Shown here one piece after another: positions 35,356-43,767 of a stretch of DNA of 64,000 nt. The translations under genes were made by a program, and so were the position numbers. Each line of letters opens with the position of its first letter. Positions within the stretch are counted from its first letter, which is position 1. Below the pieces are notes generated by a model. The model was not told where the DNA came from. It did no database searches and saw nothing but the letters and a program-made list of their open reading frames with translations. Source of the DNA: Bradyrhizobium sp. 199. Lineage in GTDB: Bacteria > Pseudomonadota > Alphaproteobacteria > Rhizobiales > Xanthobacteraceae. The DNA lies in assembly GCF_023073355.1 (NCBI RefSeq), contig NZ_JADPJI010000005.1, positions 2,170,001 to 2,234,000 of the forward strand, written 5' to 3'.

Positions 35356-35595
35356 GTGGCGACCTTCACTCAATTGGGATCGGGAAACTGGTGGGTTCAA
35401 GTCCGCCGCAAGAACCGTTATGTGGCCGAGACGTTCCGGCGGCGCAAGGACGGCGAGGAATGGGCGCTCGAGATGGAGCGCAACATTGCCTGCAACGGGT
35501 CGTCCAAACCACGCGTGGTGCGGGACGTTCGCACATTTGGCGATCTGATTGATCTGCACGACGAAGACATGCGCGAGGTTGGAAAGCTCCCTTGG
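35356..35595 (+). pseudogene. Truncated tyrosine-type integrase
   Basis: The N-terminal 80 residues of a phage-type site-specific integrase: GTG start, then TFTQLGSGNWWVQVRRKNRY, FRRRKDGEEWALEMERNI and VRTFGDLIDLHDEDMREVGK. This is the arm-binding domain followed by the beginning of the core-binding domain. After about 35595 the frame (open to 35721) is unrelated sequence and the catalytic domain with the R-H-R-Y residues is missing. It cannot be active. Position against the 5' end of dusA identifies the remnant of a dusA-targeted element. Confidence 0.8.
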
Positions 35596-35688
35596 CGCCT
35601 CGGCCAGGCTTGGCGCAGCGCGTCATTGGGAATTGAGCCGGGCCGACGGTGGACCGCTTTATGCGGTCTGTCCGCTAACCGGCAGCTA

Positions 35689-37560
35689 TCACGAGAACGG
35701 ACATCCGATCCATTTGGCTGAAGCAGCGTCGTTCAATGCCTGAACATCAGCAGCTCGCCGCGTCAGCACCGCCCGTTGATTGATGTAGCCCTTGTCGGTT
35801 ATTTCACCAAAGTCCACGGACGGCGGTTCGCTCAGCAACAGCGCACGCGTAGCATGGTTTGAGGACCCTCCTCCGCTCTGGGCCTTCAACCTGGAAAGAC
35901 CAGCCGCAACCGCCTCGCGTACACCTGGATGATTGAGAATATCTTCGCACGTGGCACCATCCGGCAATTGAGCAAGTGCGCGACACGCTGCCAGATTAGG
36001 AAAGACAAGGAGCCTGACTTCGTCCTCGCCCTGCCCGCAAACAACGACGTCCTGTGCCACCCCCGCAAAGGCGGCGACTGCGTTGACGCGCAATGTGCCG
36101 ACGTTCACCCAGGTGCCGGAATTGAGCTTGAAATCTTCTGCCACGCGGCCGTCGAAGTACAGCCCACGGCCTGGACGGCCGGGATCCGCGAGTTTGACGG
36201 CATCGCCGATGAGGTAAAAGCCTTCTTCATCGAACGCCTTTGCGGTGAGCTCGGGCGCCTTCCAGTAGCCTGGCGTGATGTTGGGTCCGCGGACGCGGAC
36301 CTCGAGCTTGTCACCGGAAGGTAGGAGCTTCAGCTCAGTGCCCGGGGTCGGCACGCCGATGTTGCCGGACCGCTCCGCCTGGAAGTGGCAGTCGGTCGCC
36401 AGCGGCGACGTTTCCGTGGAGCCCCACGCGGAGACGAGAGGCACGCTTGTTCCGATCGTACTGACCGATAGCTGGCTCAACGCATCCCATAGATGCTGCG
36501 GCAGCGCAGCTCCCGCGTAGAAGATAATCTTCACTCCAGCAAAGAACCGGCGCCGCAGCTCCTGATCGCCGCGTAACGCCGTAACGAGCATGTCAAATCC
36601 GCGCGGGACGTTGAAGTAGACAGTCGGCACGATGCTGCGCAGGTTGGCCAAGGAGGTGTCGAATAGGCCAGGCATCGGCTTGCCTGCGTCGATGTAAAGT
36701 GACCCTCCATTCCGGAGCACCAGATTGAAATTGTGGTTGCCACCAAACGTATGGCTCCAAGGCAGCCAATCCACGATGACGAGCTTGCTGCCGGCATCGT
36801 TGACGAAAGGCCAGACCTGCGCCTTTGCTTGCTGACTCGATGTCATCATCCGCTGCGTATTGATGACCGCCTTTGGCGCCCCCGTTGAGCCGGACGTGAA
36901 CAGAAGCTTGCCGACCGTATCGAGCGATACGGCTCGAAATGCTTCAGCAGCAGCGGCGCTGGAGGGAGCGCTGACGAGATCTTTGAAGGAGATCGCGCTG
37001 CCAACATCACGAGAGCCGCTGATCAGCCTGGCATTGTGCAGCGGCTGTATCGCCTGAAGAGCGGCTGCAAACTGCCTGGTGTTTGCAACATAGATGGCGC
37101 CAGGCTCAAGCAGCTTGATCATCGCCTTGAGTTTCTCGAAGTCTTTCGACATCAGTGAGTATGCAGGTGAGATGGACGCGACCGGCACCCCCACATGCAT
37201 CGCGCCCAACGCGAGCAGCGCGTGCTCAATACTGTTGTCCGAAAGAATGGCTAAGGGCGTTTGCGGGGTAAGGCCTTGCGTCAGAAGCCAGCTACCGATC
37301 GAACGGACCTGCTCGAGCGCCTGGCCATACGTCACCGTGTTCCAAGCGGTGTCGACTGCCGTCCTTTCCCCGAGGAATATTCCGTCCGGCGCCTTAGAGC
37401 CCCAGTGCTCGAGCCAATCCCCCGCGCATCGCGCAAAGGGCTCGAGCGGGCTCAGCGAGCGCAGGACGATCGCGCCATCCGGACGGTATTCGGCCAAGAT
37501 ACTGGGTTCGGCGAAGAGAAGCTCGGACCGGTTCTGGGAGATTACGGAAACAGAGCTCAT
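35689..37560 (-). CDS. fcs: Feruloyl-CoA synthase
   Basis: A 623-residue ANL-superfamily ligase that activates ferulate or related hydroxycinnamates with ATP and CoA. AMP-binding P-loop LLFTSGSTGAPKAV, YAGAALPQHLW, SAWGSTETSPLATDC and the hinge motif YFDGRVAEDFKLNSGTWVN (the last typical of the feruloyl-CoA branch, where it replaces the usual GRxxDxIK). The start at 37560 follows GAGGCAGG. Neither enoyl-CoA hydratase/aldolase nor vanillin dehydrogenase is nearby, so it is an isolated gene in a scarred locus. Confidence 0.88.
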   Translation of the reverse strand: MSSVSVISQNRSELLFAEPSILAEYRPDGAIVLRSLSPLEPFARCAGDWLEHWGSKAPDGIFLGERTAVDTAWNTVTYGQALEQVRSIGSWLLTQGLTPQTPLAILSDNSIEHALLALGAMHVGVPVASISPAYSLMSKDFEKLKAMIKLLEPGAIYVANTRQFAAALQAIQPLHNARLISGSRDVGSAISFKDLVSAPSSAAAAEAFRAVSLDTVGKLLFTSGSTGAPKAVINTQRMMTSSQQAKAQVWPFVNDAGSKLVIVDWLPWSHTFGGNHNFNLVLRNGGSLYIDAGKPMPGLFDTSLANLRSIVPTVYFNVPRGFDMLVTALRGDQELRRRFFAGVKIIFYAGAALPQHLWDALSQLSVSTIGTSVPLVSAWGSTETSPLATDCHFQAERSGNIGVPTPGTELKLLPSGDKLEVRVRGPNITPGYWKAPELTAKAFDEEGFYLIGDAVKLADPGRPGRGLYFDGRVAEDFKLNSGTWVNVGTLRVNAVAAFAGVAQDVVVCGQGEDEVRLLVFPNLAACRALAQLPDGATCEDILNHPGVREAVAAGLSRLKAQSGGGSSNHATRALLLSEPPSVDFGEITDKGYINQRAVLTRRAADVQALNDAASAKWIGCPFS

Positions 37561-37641
37561 GGGACCTGCCTCAAGGCTTCACAGCCCACTCCGATGCGAC
37601 GGAGATCGGCTTGAGCGTACAGAAATCTGTGCGAAAAAACA

Positions 37642-37665
37642 CTTGGCCCCCCGAAGAGGGCCAAG
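37642..37665 (-). terminator. Intrinsic terminator after autotransporter remnant
   Basis: CTTGGCCC (37642-37649) and GGGCCAAG (37658-37665) form an eight-base stem followed on the minus strand by TGTTTTTTC. It sits 18 bases past the stop of the barrel remnant and upstream of fcs. Confidence 0.8.
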
Positions 37666-37683
37666 CAGTGGTCGGGAGAAAGT

Positions 37684-38155
37684 TTAGAAAGCGGCTTTGA
37701 CGCCCACATTGATCCCATAGAAGTTACCATCGTTGCGGCGAAGGTGGTGTAGGCATTGATCATTCCACTGACATTGCCTCCAAGCTGGGCTGCAAGCCCC
37801 GCTAAGACCTTGCCATAGCTCTGGTTGCTAGGACTGACAGGCGTAAGGATGGGCAACAGCAGCGTCGTCGTCTGCGTCGTTGTGATGATCCGGCCGTCAC
37901 CAAGGAAGTCGTGCTCCGCCGTGAGGTTCACATAGGGCTGTATCTGGCGCCGCCGAATGAGACGGGAAGCCTCACCTGGACGCCGGCACTCCCCGTCAAG
38001 CTCTGCAGGTCTTGCCTGCCGACGATTTGAGTCAGCAGGACGTCGCCGGTCTCTATGTAACCTGCGATTGACTCATGAGTGTAGGTCAAAGCGCCGATCG
38101 GGCCAACTCTGAAGTGGGCGACGCCGAACAGACAGCCCGCCTTTGCGGCGACCGT
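37684..38155 (-). pseudogene. C-terminal remnant of an autotransporter beta-barrel protein
   Basis: Reading the minus strand with two frame changes gives one continuous barrel end. It begins FRVGPIGALTYTHESIAGY, continues GSAGVQVRLPVSFGGARYS and VNLTAEHDFLGDGRIITT, and then YGKVLAGLAAQLGG. It ends with NDGNFYGINVGVKAAF and TAA 37684-37686. The final aromatic residue is the outer-membrane insertion signal. The passenger and most of the barrel are gone, cut at the IS3 remnant near 38155. Confidence 0.75.
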
Positions 38156-38159
38156 GAAA

Positions 38160-38345
38160 AGCTCGGCACGGCGCGATCGGCAGATCGTAACGACTGTCGG
38201 TGGTACGAACCGACGGGTCGCGCCATGATCCGCATCAGCCGTTCGATCCGGCCGCGGCTGGCGCCACGTCCTTGCGTCCGCAGAGCGGCATGCACCCGCG
38301 GGCTGCCATAGCGCTGACCACTAGCTCTCTCGCCCAGTGAATGCT
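38160..38345 (-). mobile_element. IS3-family transposase (OrfB) remnant
   Basis: Minus-strand coding matches the HTH_21 region of IS3-family OrfB: LGERASGQRYGSPRVHAALR followed by GRGASRGRIERLMRIM. After a frame change comes RTTDSRYDLPIAP, the sequence just before the DDE core. The catalytic domain and both ends are missing. The stretch 38346-38620 beyond it holds no gene I can support. Confidence 0.7.
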
Positions 38346-38620
38346 GCCGCACAGAAAATCTGCTCTCGGTCAAAGAGCGAATTTCTCAGTCGGTGGGCAA
38401 CCCAATGCGGCGTGCAGTATCTCCCCTGTCCATCCAACCGTATTGTCCAGGAACTGCCTCGATGCAGCCTGCCGCAATGGCACGGCAAATTCATCCCATC
38501 ATGACCTGGCCCGGACTCGTGCCGCCCGCACGATTTTGATCCGACTTTTCTGGCAACTCGGGCCAACTGCGAGGATGCCCATCCGCTCCATCAAGCCGCA
38601 GACTACGCTCGCTTGATCCT

Positions 38621-39535
38621 TCAAACAACGCCTCGGAGCTCCGAGGCGCGCTCAAACAAGGCGTTGCGCACGTCGGAAATGACATGGTCCCAGTCGCCCG
38701 ACACCCTCTGATGAAACAACGTCAGGCTAGGATACCATAAGGAGCGAGATCCCGCTAACGGCCAGCGCCAGTCGCAATCGGCATGCAATAAGACCCATGC
38801 ATCACACCCAAGGGCTCCGGCAAGATGCGCAACCATCGTGTCGACGCAAACCACGAGGTCGAGCTGCTGCAAGACGTGACCGAGAGCCACAACGTCAGGC
38901 GTGCTGATGTCGATCGCGCCGATCTCGGCCAGTTCGGCTGCCCCGGCCCCGAGCTGGAGCGAGCAGAGCGTTACGCCTGGAACGGACAGACGCCGCAACA
39001 GCGCGGGTGGAATCGCCCTACGCTTGTCCCAATTTCCGACTTCCCAAATCAGTCCGACGGCAGGGCCTCCGGCTTGCGGGAGCGTCGGCGCGACCACTGG
39101 GGGCAGCGCGAGATAAGGTGCCCGCATCTCGATCTGGTCCCGACTCGCCTTAATGGCGTGTGGCACCTCCATAATCTCGATATCCACCTCGAACTGATGA
39201 TCAGGCGCACGGTCATGGAGAGCAAAGGCGCGATCGACGCCATCCGTTCGCTCCACCAACGGCAGAAGCTCGCCTTGGCACCAGACCGTGACGCTGCGCG
39301 CAATATAATGAAGCGGCCGCATGAAGCGAAGGAACTGGATGGTATCGCCCAGCCCATGGTAACAACGGACCAGCACGTTCTTGCCGTTCAGGTCTTCCCC
39401 CCGCCAGATCCGCTGGAGGTGGCGCGGTCCCATGTGCTTGGGCGGGTGCGCGATCTCAATCAGATCACGATCATTGATCTCCCAGGCACGAGCGAAATCG
39501 CCCGCACGCATCGCGTCGATCCAACTGCTCGACAT
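38621..39535 (-). CDS. Glycosyltransferase family 9-like protein
   Basis: A 304-residue protein with the C-terminal half of heptosyltransferase-like GT9 enzymes: VGLIWEVGNWDKRR, then LDLVVCVDTMVAHLAGALG, the signature for nucleotide-sugar binding, and DWRWPLAGSRSLWYPSLTLF. Such modules often sit behind TPR repeats, which are absent here. The start ATG 39535 is 13 bases after the stop of the small upstream gene, so both are likely co-transcribed and divergent from ino1. Confidence 0.8.
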   Translation of the reverse strand: MSSSWIDAMRAGDFARAWEINDRDLIEIAHPPKHMGPRHLQRIWRGEDLNGKNVLVRCYHGLGDTIQFLRFMRPLHYIARSVTVWCQGELLPLVERTDGVDRAFALHDRAPDHQFEVDIEIMEVPHAIKASRDQIEMRAPYLALPPVVAPTLPQAGGPAVGLIWEVGNWDKRRAIPPALLRRLSVPGVTLCSLQLGAGAAELAEIGAIDISTPDVVALGHVLQQLDLVVCVDTMVAHLAGALGCDAWVLLHADCDWRWPLAGSRSLWYPSLTLFHQRVSGDWDHVISDVRNALFERASELRGVV

Positions 39536-39548
39536 GCGCGGTTCCGGG

Positions 39549-39836
39549 CTAGCGCCTTACGAACTTGTGGAAGCGGCTCAGCTCGCCGTCCTTGGTCCGG
39601 TCCTGATGAAGGAACGCAATTCCAGCCTCGTCGAACTTCTCGAAGAACTCGTCCCAGCCGATGCGGTCGAGCCCGTCATCCGGCGGATCGAAATCGATAC
39701 GCAAGATGCCCGCATGACCATCCTCTTCTGTTGCCTTGACCGTCGCCGGCTTGCCGCCCCGCACTTCGGCCCATTTCCGGATGACGTCATGATCGGTTGT
39801 CGTTTGACCGCCGCTGTTCTGTGTTGTGGACGCCAT
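39549..39836 (-). CDS. Small protein often labelled 1,4-alpha-glucan branching enzyme
   Basis: A 95-residue acidic protein with DHDVIRKWAEVRGGKPATVK, GILRIDFDPPDDGLDRIGW and DEFFEKFDEAGIAFLHQDRT. Homologues in rhizobia carry the name 1,4-alpha-glucan branching enzyme, but the protein is far too small for that and has no glycosidase domain; real function unknown. ATG 39836 follows GAGAGGTG; the frame upstream is a shadow. A near-consensus EcfG site lies about 65 bases upstream. Confidence 0.8.
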   Translation of the reverse strand: MASTTQNSGGQTTTDHDVIRKWAEVRGGKPATVKATEEDGHAGILRIDFDPPDDGLDRIGWDEFFEKFDEAGIAFLHQDRTKDGELSRFHKFVRR

Positions 39837-39901
39837 CTTGCACCTCTCTTGCTGGCGCGACCGCGCGATGAGCTCGCGATCGCTCGGACCGTCGGCCGAC
39901 A

Positions 39902-39926
39902 AACGCGCTCCCCATGAATTTGTTCT
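39902..39926 (-). promoter_or_regulatory. Possible EcfG-type promoter (one mismatch)
   Basis: On the minus strand AGAAC (39926-39922), 16 bases, then CGTT (39905-39902), compared with GGAAC-N16/17-CGTT. It faces the small acidic protein gene and the GT9 gene. Confidence 0.35.
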
Positions 39927-40086
39927 TCGGACGCAAAGCGCACTCGTGCGGCCAGCATCATCTTCTTCATCTTCATCTTGAAGGTTCTTCGTTCCCTGCA
40001 AAGGGTTCGGATTCTATCACATGTTAAGCTCGTCGTATTTTGTAGGCCCAAATTCCTGGCGGCGCGAGGCTCGCATCTTCCCATCA

Positions 40087-40111
40087 GGAACCAACATACC
40101 TTCCGCACGTT
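40087..40111 (+). promoter_or_regulatory. EcfG-type general stress promoter of ino1
   Basis: GGAAC (40087-40091), exactly 16 bases, CGTT (40108-40111): a full match to the EcfG consensus of alphaproteobacteria. The ino1 start codon is 51 bases downstream with GGGAGGG between. Confidence 0.7.
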
Positions 40112-40161
40112 CGCCGACGTACTTACACCGACGCCGCGTGTTTCCGGGAGGGTTTCATTCC

Positions 40162-41262
40162 ATGCATTCTCGTCTTCAAGACAGGCGCCGCGTGCGCGTC
40201 GGACTCGTCGGCGTCGGTAACTGCGCGAGCTCCCTCGTCCAGGGCCTCACCTACTATCGGAACGCCAAGTCGAATGAGCCGGTCCCGGGATTGATGAACG
40301 CGGATCTCGGCGGTTACCATATCAGCGATATCCAGATCGCGTCCGCCTTCGACGTCAACGCCAGCAAGGTCGGGCGCGACGTCGCCGACGCGATCTTCGC
40401 GACGCCCAACAACACACACCGCTTCTCCGACGTCGCGCCGACCGGCGTGATCGTGCAGCGCGGGCCTGTCATGGACGGCATCGGCCATTATCTGACTGAA
40501 GACGTACCAATTGCACAAGTGCCGGAGGCCGACGTCTCCGAGGCGCTGGCCACGTCACGCACGGACGTTCTGGTGTCCTATCTGCCGGTGGGTTCACAAC
40601 GCGCCAGCGAGTGGTATGCGGCGCGTGCCCTCGAAGCCGGCTGCGGTTACGTCAACTGTATCCCCGTCTTCATCGCCTCCGATCCGGTGTGGCGCCGACG
40701 CTTCGAGGAGGCCGGCCTGCCGATCATCGGCGACGACATCAAGAGCCAGGTCGGCGCCACAATCCTGCACCGCGTGCTCGCCAACCTCTTCCGCGACCGC
40801 GGCGTGCGGCTGGACCGGACCTACCAGCTCAACGTCGGCGGCAACACCGATTTCAAGAACATGCTGGAGCGAGAGCGGCTGGCCTCGAAGAAGATATCGA
40901 AGACGCAGGCCGTCACCAGCCAGTTCGATGTCCCAATCGATCCCGACAACATCCATGTCGGACCGAGCGACCATGTGCCTTGGCTCACCGATCGCAAGCT
41001 GGCCTTCATCCGCCTGGAAGGTACGACTTTCGGCGGCGTTCCCCTCAGCGCAGAGGTCAAGCTCGAGGTCTGGGACTCCCCGAACTCCGCAGGCGTCGTG
41101 ATCGATGCCGTGCGCTGCGCCAAGCTGGCCATGGACCGCGGTCAGGGCGGCGCATTGACCGGCCCGTCAAGCTATTTCATGAAGTCGCCGCCGCAGCAGT
41201 TCACTGACGAGGAAGCTAGCCGGCGGACGCGCGCGTTCATTGACGACAAGGCTCATGCGTGA
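40162..41262 (+). CDS. ino1: Inositol-3-phosphate synthase
   Basis: Converts glucose 6-phosphate to 1D-myo-inositol 3-phosphate with NAD. The 366-residue protein is the short prokaryotic (actinobacterial Ino1-like) form: NAD fold VGLVGVGNCASSLVQGL, NCIPVFIASDP, GDDIKSQVGATILHR, and the active-site SYFMKSPPQQ near the end. ATG 40162 has GGGAGGG nine bases upstream. First gene of the long glycoconjugate operon; the phosphatase start overlaps its stop. It gives the locus its own inositol supply. Confidence 0.93.
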   Translation: MHSRLQDRRRVRVGLVGVGNCASSLVQGLTYYRNAKSNEPVPGLMNADLGGYHISDIQIASAFDVNASKVGRDVADAIFATPNNTHRFSDVAPTGVIVQRGPVMDGIGHYLTEDVPIAQVPEADVSEALATSRTDVLVSYLPVGSQRASEWYAARALEAGCGYVNCIPVFIASDPVWRRRFEEAGLPIIGDDIKSQVGATILHRVLANLFRDRGVRLDRTYQLNVGGNTDFKNMLERERLASKKISKTQAVTSQFDVPIDPDNIHVGPSDHVPWLTDRKLAFIRLEGTTFGGVPLSAEVKLEVWDSPNSAGVVIDAVRCAKLAMDRGQGGALTGPSSYFMKSPPQQFTDEEASRRTRAFIDDKAHA

Positions 41263-41858
41263 TGGCGCGGATCATTCATCTCGTCCGTCATGGTCATCAT
41301 GCTCTGCTCGGCCGGATGTTGTGCGGCCGGATGAAGGGTGTGGAGCTCGACGAACTCGGCAATAACGAGATCGCGCGCTGCGCCGAGACTATCACGCCGT
41401 CACCGACGTTGATTCAGTCGAGCCCGCAGCGGCGCTGCATGCAGTCGGCTTGCATCCTAGCCGCCTATTTCCAACTGCCGGTCGAAATCGTACCTGCTTT
41501 GGACGAGCTCGATTATGGAGAGTGGACGGGACGGTCCTTCGAGGACCTCGGTGGTGATCCGCGATGGTCGCGCTGGAATAGACGACGTAGCACCAGCCGT
41601 CCGCCCGGAGGCGAGAGCATGCGAGCGCTTCAAAAGCGGGTCGTCGGTCATCTGGAGCAATTGCGTAGCGACAGGGATGGCGAGACCGTCATCGCGGTCA
41701 GTCACGCCGAGCCGATCCGCGCGGCCCTCCTACACTATTCGCGCAGGCAGCTCGACGACTTTCTCTCCATTGAGATCGATCCTGCAAGCATCAGCACTCT
41801 AAGTGCGGATCATCGTGGGGTGCAGGTCAGAGGGATCAACCAGCGGGTGCCGGCGTGA
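41259..41858 (+). CDS. Histidine phosphatase family protein
   Basis: A 199-residue phosphoglycerate-mutase-like phosphatase. The phospho-His is in HLVRHGHH; the second arginine of the pocket is in SSPQRRCMQSA, and the late histidine in VIAVSHAEPIR. GTG 41259 overlaps the ino1 stop (GTGATG; ATG 41262 is the alternative). Placed directly after ino1, it may dephosphorylate inositol phosphate or a later sugar-phosphate intermediate (inference). Confidence 0.88.
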   Translation: MMARIIHLVRHGHHALLGRMLCGRMKGVELDELGNNEIARCAETITPSPTLIQSSPQRRCMQSACILAAYFQLPVEIVPALDELDYGEWTGRSFEDLGGDPRWSRWNRRRSTSRPPGGESMRALQKRVVGHLEQLRSDRDGETVIAVSHAEPIRAALLHYSRRQLDDFLSIEIDPASISTLSADHRGVQVRGINQRVPA

Positions 41859-42958
41859 AGATTGTCATTTTTGGACTGACAATCTCCTCCTCTTGGGGCA
41901 ACGGCCACGCGACGCTGTGGCGCGGCTTGTGCAAGCATCTTGCGCGGTCCGGCCACCATGTCGTCTTCTTCGAGCGGGATGTTCCATATTATGCCGGGGC
42001 CCGCGACCTGCATGAACTGCCGGGCGGTGAGCTCCGGCTATTCTCGAGCTGGGAAGATGTCCGTCCGAACGCCAGTGATGCCGTTCGCAATGCCGACGTC
42101 GCCATCGTGACGTCCTATTGTCCCGATGGCCTGGCAGCTACCGATTTGATCCTCTCCGCCGGGCGTGCGGTACCCGTGTTCTACGATCTGGACACGCCGG
42201 TCACGCTGGCAAAACTCATCGCCGGCGAAACCGTCGCTTATATCGGGCCGCGCGGCCTGCAGGATTTCGCCCTTGTCCTGAGCTTCACCGGCGGACCTCG
42301 CATCGCCAGCGAATTCCGCGGCAGACTGGGGGCGCGTGACGTTCGTCCCCTCTACGGCCATGTGGACAGCGATGTTCATCGGCCGGTCCCGCCGCGCCCG
42401 CATTATCGCGCGGATCTGTCCTACCTCGGCACGTACTCCGAGGATCGCCAACACACGCTCGAAAAGCTTTTCGTCGCGCCTGCACAGGCACGCCAGGATC
42501 TTCGCTTTCTGATCGCCGGTGCGCAATATCCGGACAACTTCCCGTGGTCGCCGAATGTCTATTTCGTGCGGCACTTGCCTCCGCCGGAACACGCCCCGTT
42601 CTTTGCATCGTCCCGCCTGACGCTCAATGTCACCCGGCGCGCGATGGCCGAGATGGGCTGGTGTCCCTCGGGCCGCTTGTTCGAGGCAGCCGCCTGCGGC
42701 GTACCGCTCCTCAGCGATCATTGGCCGGGAATCGAGGATTTCTTTCAGCCAGGTGAAGAGATCCTCATTGCACGTGACGAGCACGATACGATCGCAGCCC
42801 TGAACGCCGACGACGCAGAACTGCGGCACATGGCTGAACGCGCTCGCGAACGCGTCCTGGAACTACACACATCGAGCAAGCGCGCTGACGAACTCATATC
42901 TCTGCTCGAGCAGGCTGCAGCACGCGGCGCGCGTCGGCAGCAACCCGAGGAGGCCTGA
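41855..42958 (+). CDS. CgeB-like glycosyltransferase A
   Basis: A 367-residue GT-B-fold glycosyltransferase of the CgeB-like type. N-terminal SSSWGNGHATLWRGL and FFERDVPYY, middle FYDLDTPVTLAKL and YLGTYSEDRQ, C-terminal donor site LFEAAACGVPLLSDHWPGIE. It is the closest relative in the window of the gene at 53660, which shares each of these blocks. Starts GTG in a GTGA overlap with the phosphatase stop. Confidence 0.87.
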   Translation: MKIVIFGLTISSSWGNGHATLWRGLCKHLARSGHHVVFFERDVPYYAGARDLHELPGGELRLFSSWEDVRPNASDAVRNADVAIVTSYCPDGLAATDLILSAGRAVPVFYDLDTPVTLAKLIAGETVAYIGPRGLQDFALVLSFTGGPRIASEFRGRLGARDVRPLYGHVDSDVHRPVPPRPHYRADLSYLGTYSEDRQHTLEKLFVAPAQARQDLRFLIAGAQYPDNFPWSPNVYFVRHLPPPEHAPFFASSRLTLNVTRRAMAEMGWCPSGRLFEAAACGVPLLSDHWPGIEDFFQPGEEILIARDEHDTIAALNADDAELRHMAERARERVLELHTSSKRADELISLLEQAAARGARRQQPEEA

Positions 42959-42960
42959 TC

Positions 42961-43767
42961 ATGTGGGGCATCGTTCCGGCCGCGGGCCGCGGCAGCCGCA
43001 TCCAACCGCTCGCCTTCTCCAAGGAGTTGCTGCCTGTCGGCAGCCGGCACCACGACGGCACGGACCGCCCCTGCGCCGTCTCGGAATATCTTCTGGAACG
43101 CCTGATCTTGGGCGGCGCCGACAAGATCTGCTTCGTGATCTCGCCAGGCAAGTCGGACATCCTCGAATATTTCGGCGATCACTATGGCAGCGCCCGGCTC
43201 GCCTACGTCGTGCAGCCCGATGCGTCGGGACTGTGCGACGCCGTGTTCAGGGCAAGCACGGTGGTTGGCGAGCACGAGGATGTGATGGTCGGCCTGCCCG
43301 ACACCGTGTGGTTTCCCAAATCCGCCTTGCAGACCTTGCCGGATGCGGACCTCTCGTTCCTGTTGTTTCCGGTCGAGCACCCTGAATTCTTCGATGCCGT
43401 CGTGCTCGACGAAGACCGCGTTGTCGAAATTCAGGTGAAGCAACCGAACGCGGCATCACGCTGGATCTGGGGTGCCTTCAGGATGTCCGCGCGCGGCTTT
43501 GGCGAACTCCAGGCGCTCTGGAATGCGCGCGAGCGCCGCGACGAGTATTTCGGAACCTTGGTCAACGCCTATCTCGCAGCAGGTGGCCGCGGCATCGGAG
43601 TCAAAGCCGGCGAGTCCTACGTCGATGTCGGTACCATCGGTGGCTACCGCACGGCGATGGCCCTCCTTGCCGACAGTGCGACCGACGGGCGGGCAAGGCT
43701 GCGGGCGGCGGGCGCATCGCCGGACGGTGCTCGTCCGGCCACCATGAGCAATGGAGCGATTGCATGA
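42961..43767 (+). CDS. Sugar-1-phosphate nucleotidyltransferase
   Basis: A 268-residue nucleotidyltransferase of the RmlA/GalU type. Activating motif PAAGRGSRIQPLAFSKELLP has the Arg and Lys of the family; GLPDTVWF stands at the usual nucleotide/metal position (D), and VDVGTIGGY near the end contacts the sugar. It makes an NDP-sugar from a sugar 1-phosphate; the base and sugar cannot be named. Starts two bases after the glycosyltransferase stop; the tail overlaps the methyltransferase start (ATGA). Confidence 0.87.
   Translation: MWGIVPAAGRGSRIQPLAFSKELLPVGSRHHDGTDRPCAVSEYLLERLILGGADKICFVISPGKSDILEYFGDHYGSARLAYVVQPDASGLCDAVFRASTVVGEHEDVMVGLPDTVWFPKSALQTLPDADLSFLLFPVEHPEFFDAVVLDEDRVVEIQVKQPNAASRWIWGAFRMSARGFGELQALWNARERRDEYFGTLVNAYLAAGGRGIGVKAGESYVDVGTIGGYRTAMALLADSATDGRARLRAAGASPDGARPATMSNGAIA

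Noticed and set aside
36200..36290. Feruloyl-CoA synthase as a simple long-chain acyl-CoA ligase
   Set aside because: The usual hinge GRxxDxIK is replaced by GRVAEDFKLNSGTWVNV, typical of feruloyl-CoA synthases, and the length of 623 also fits.
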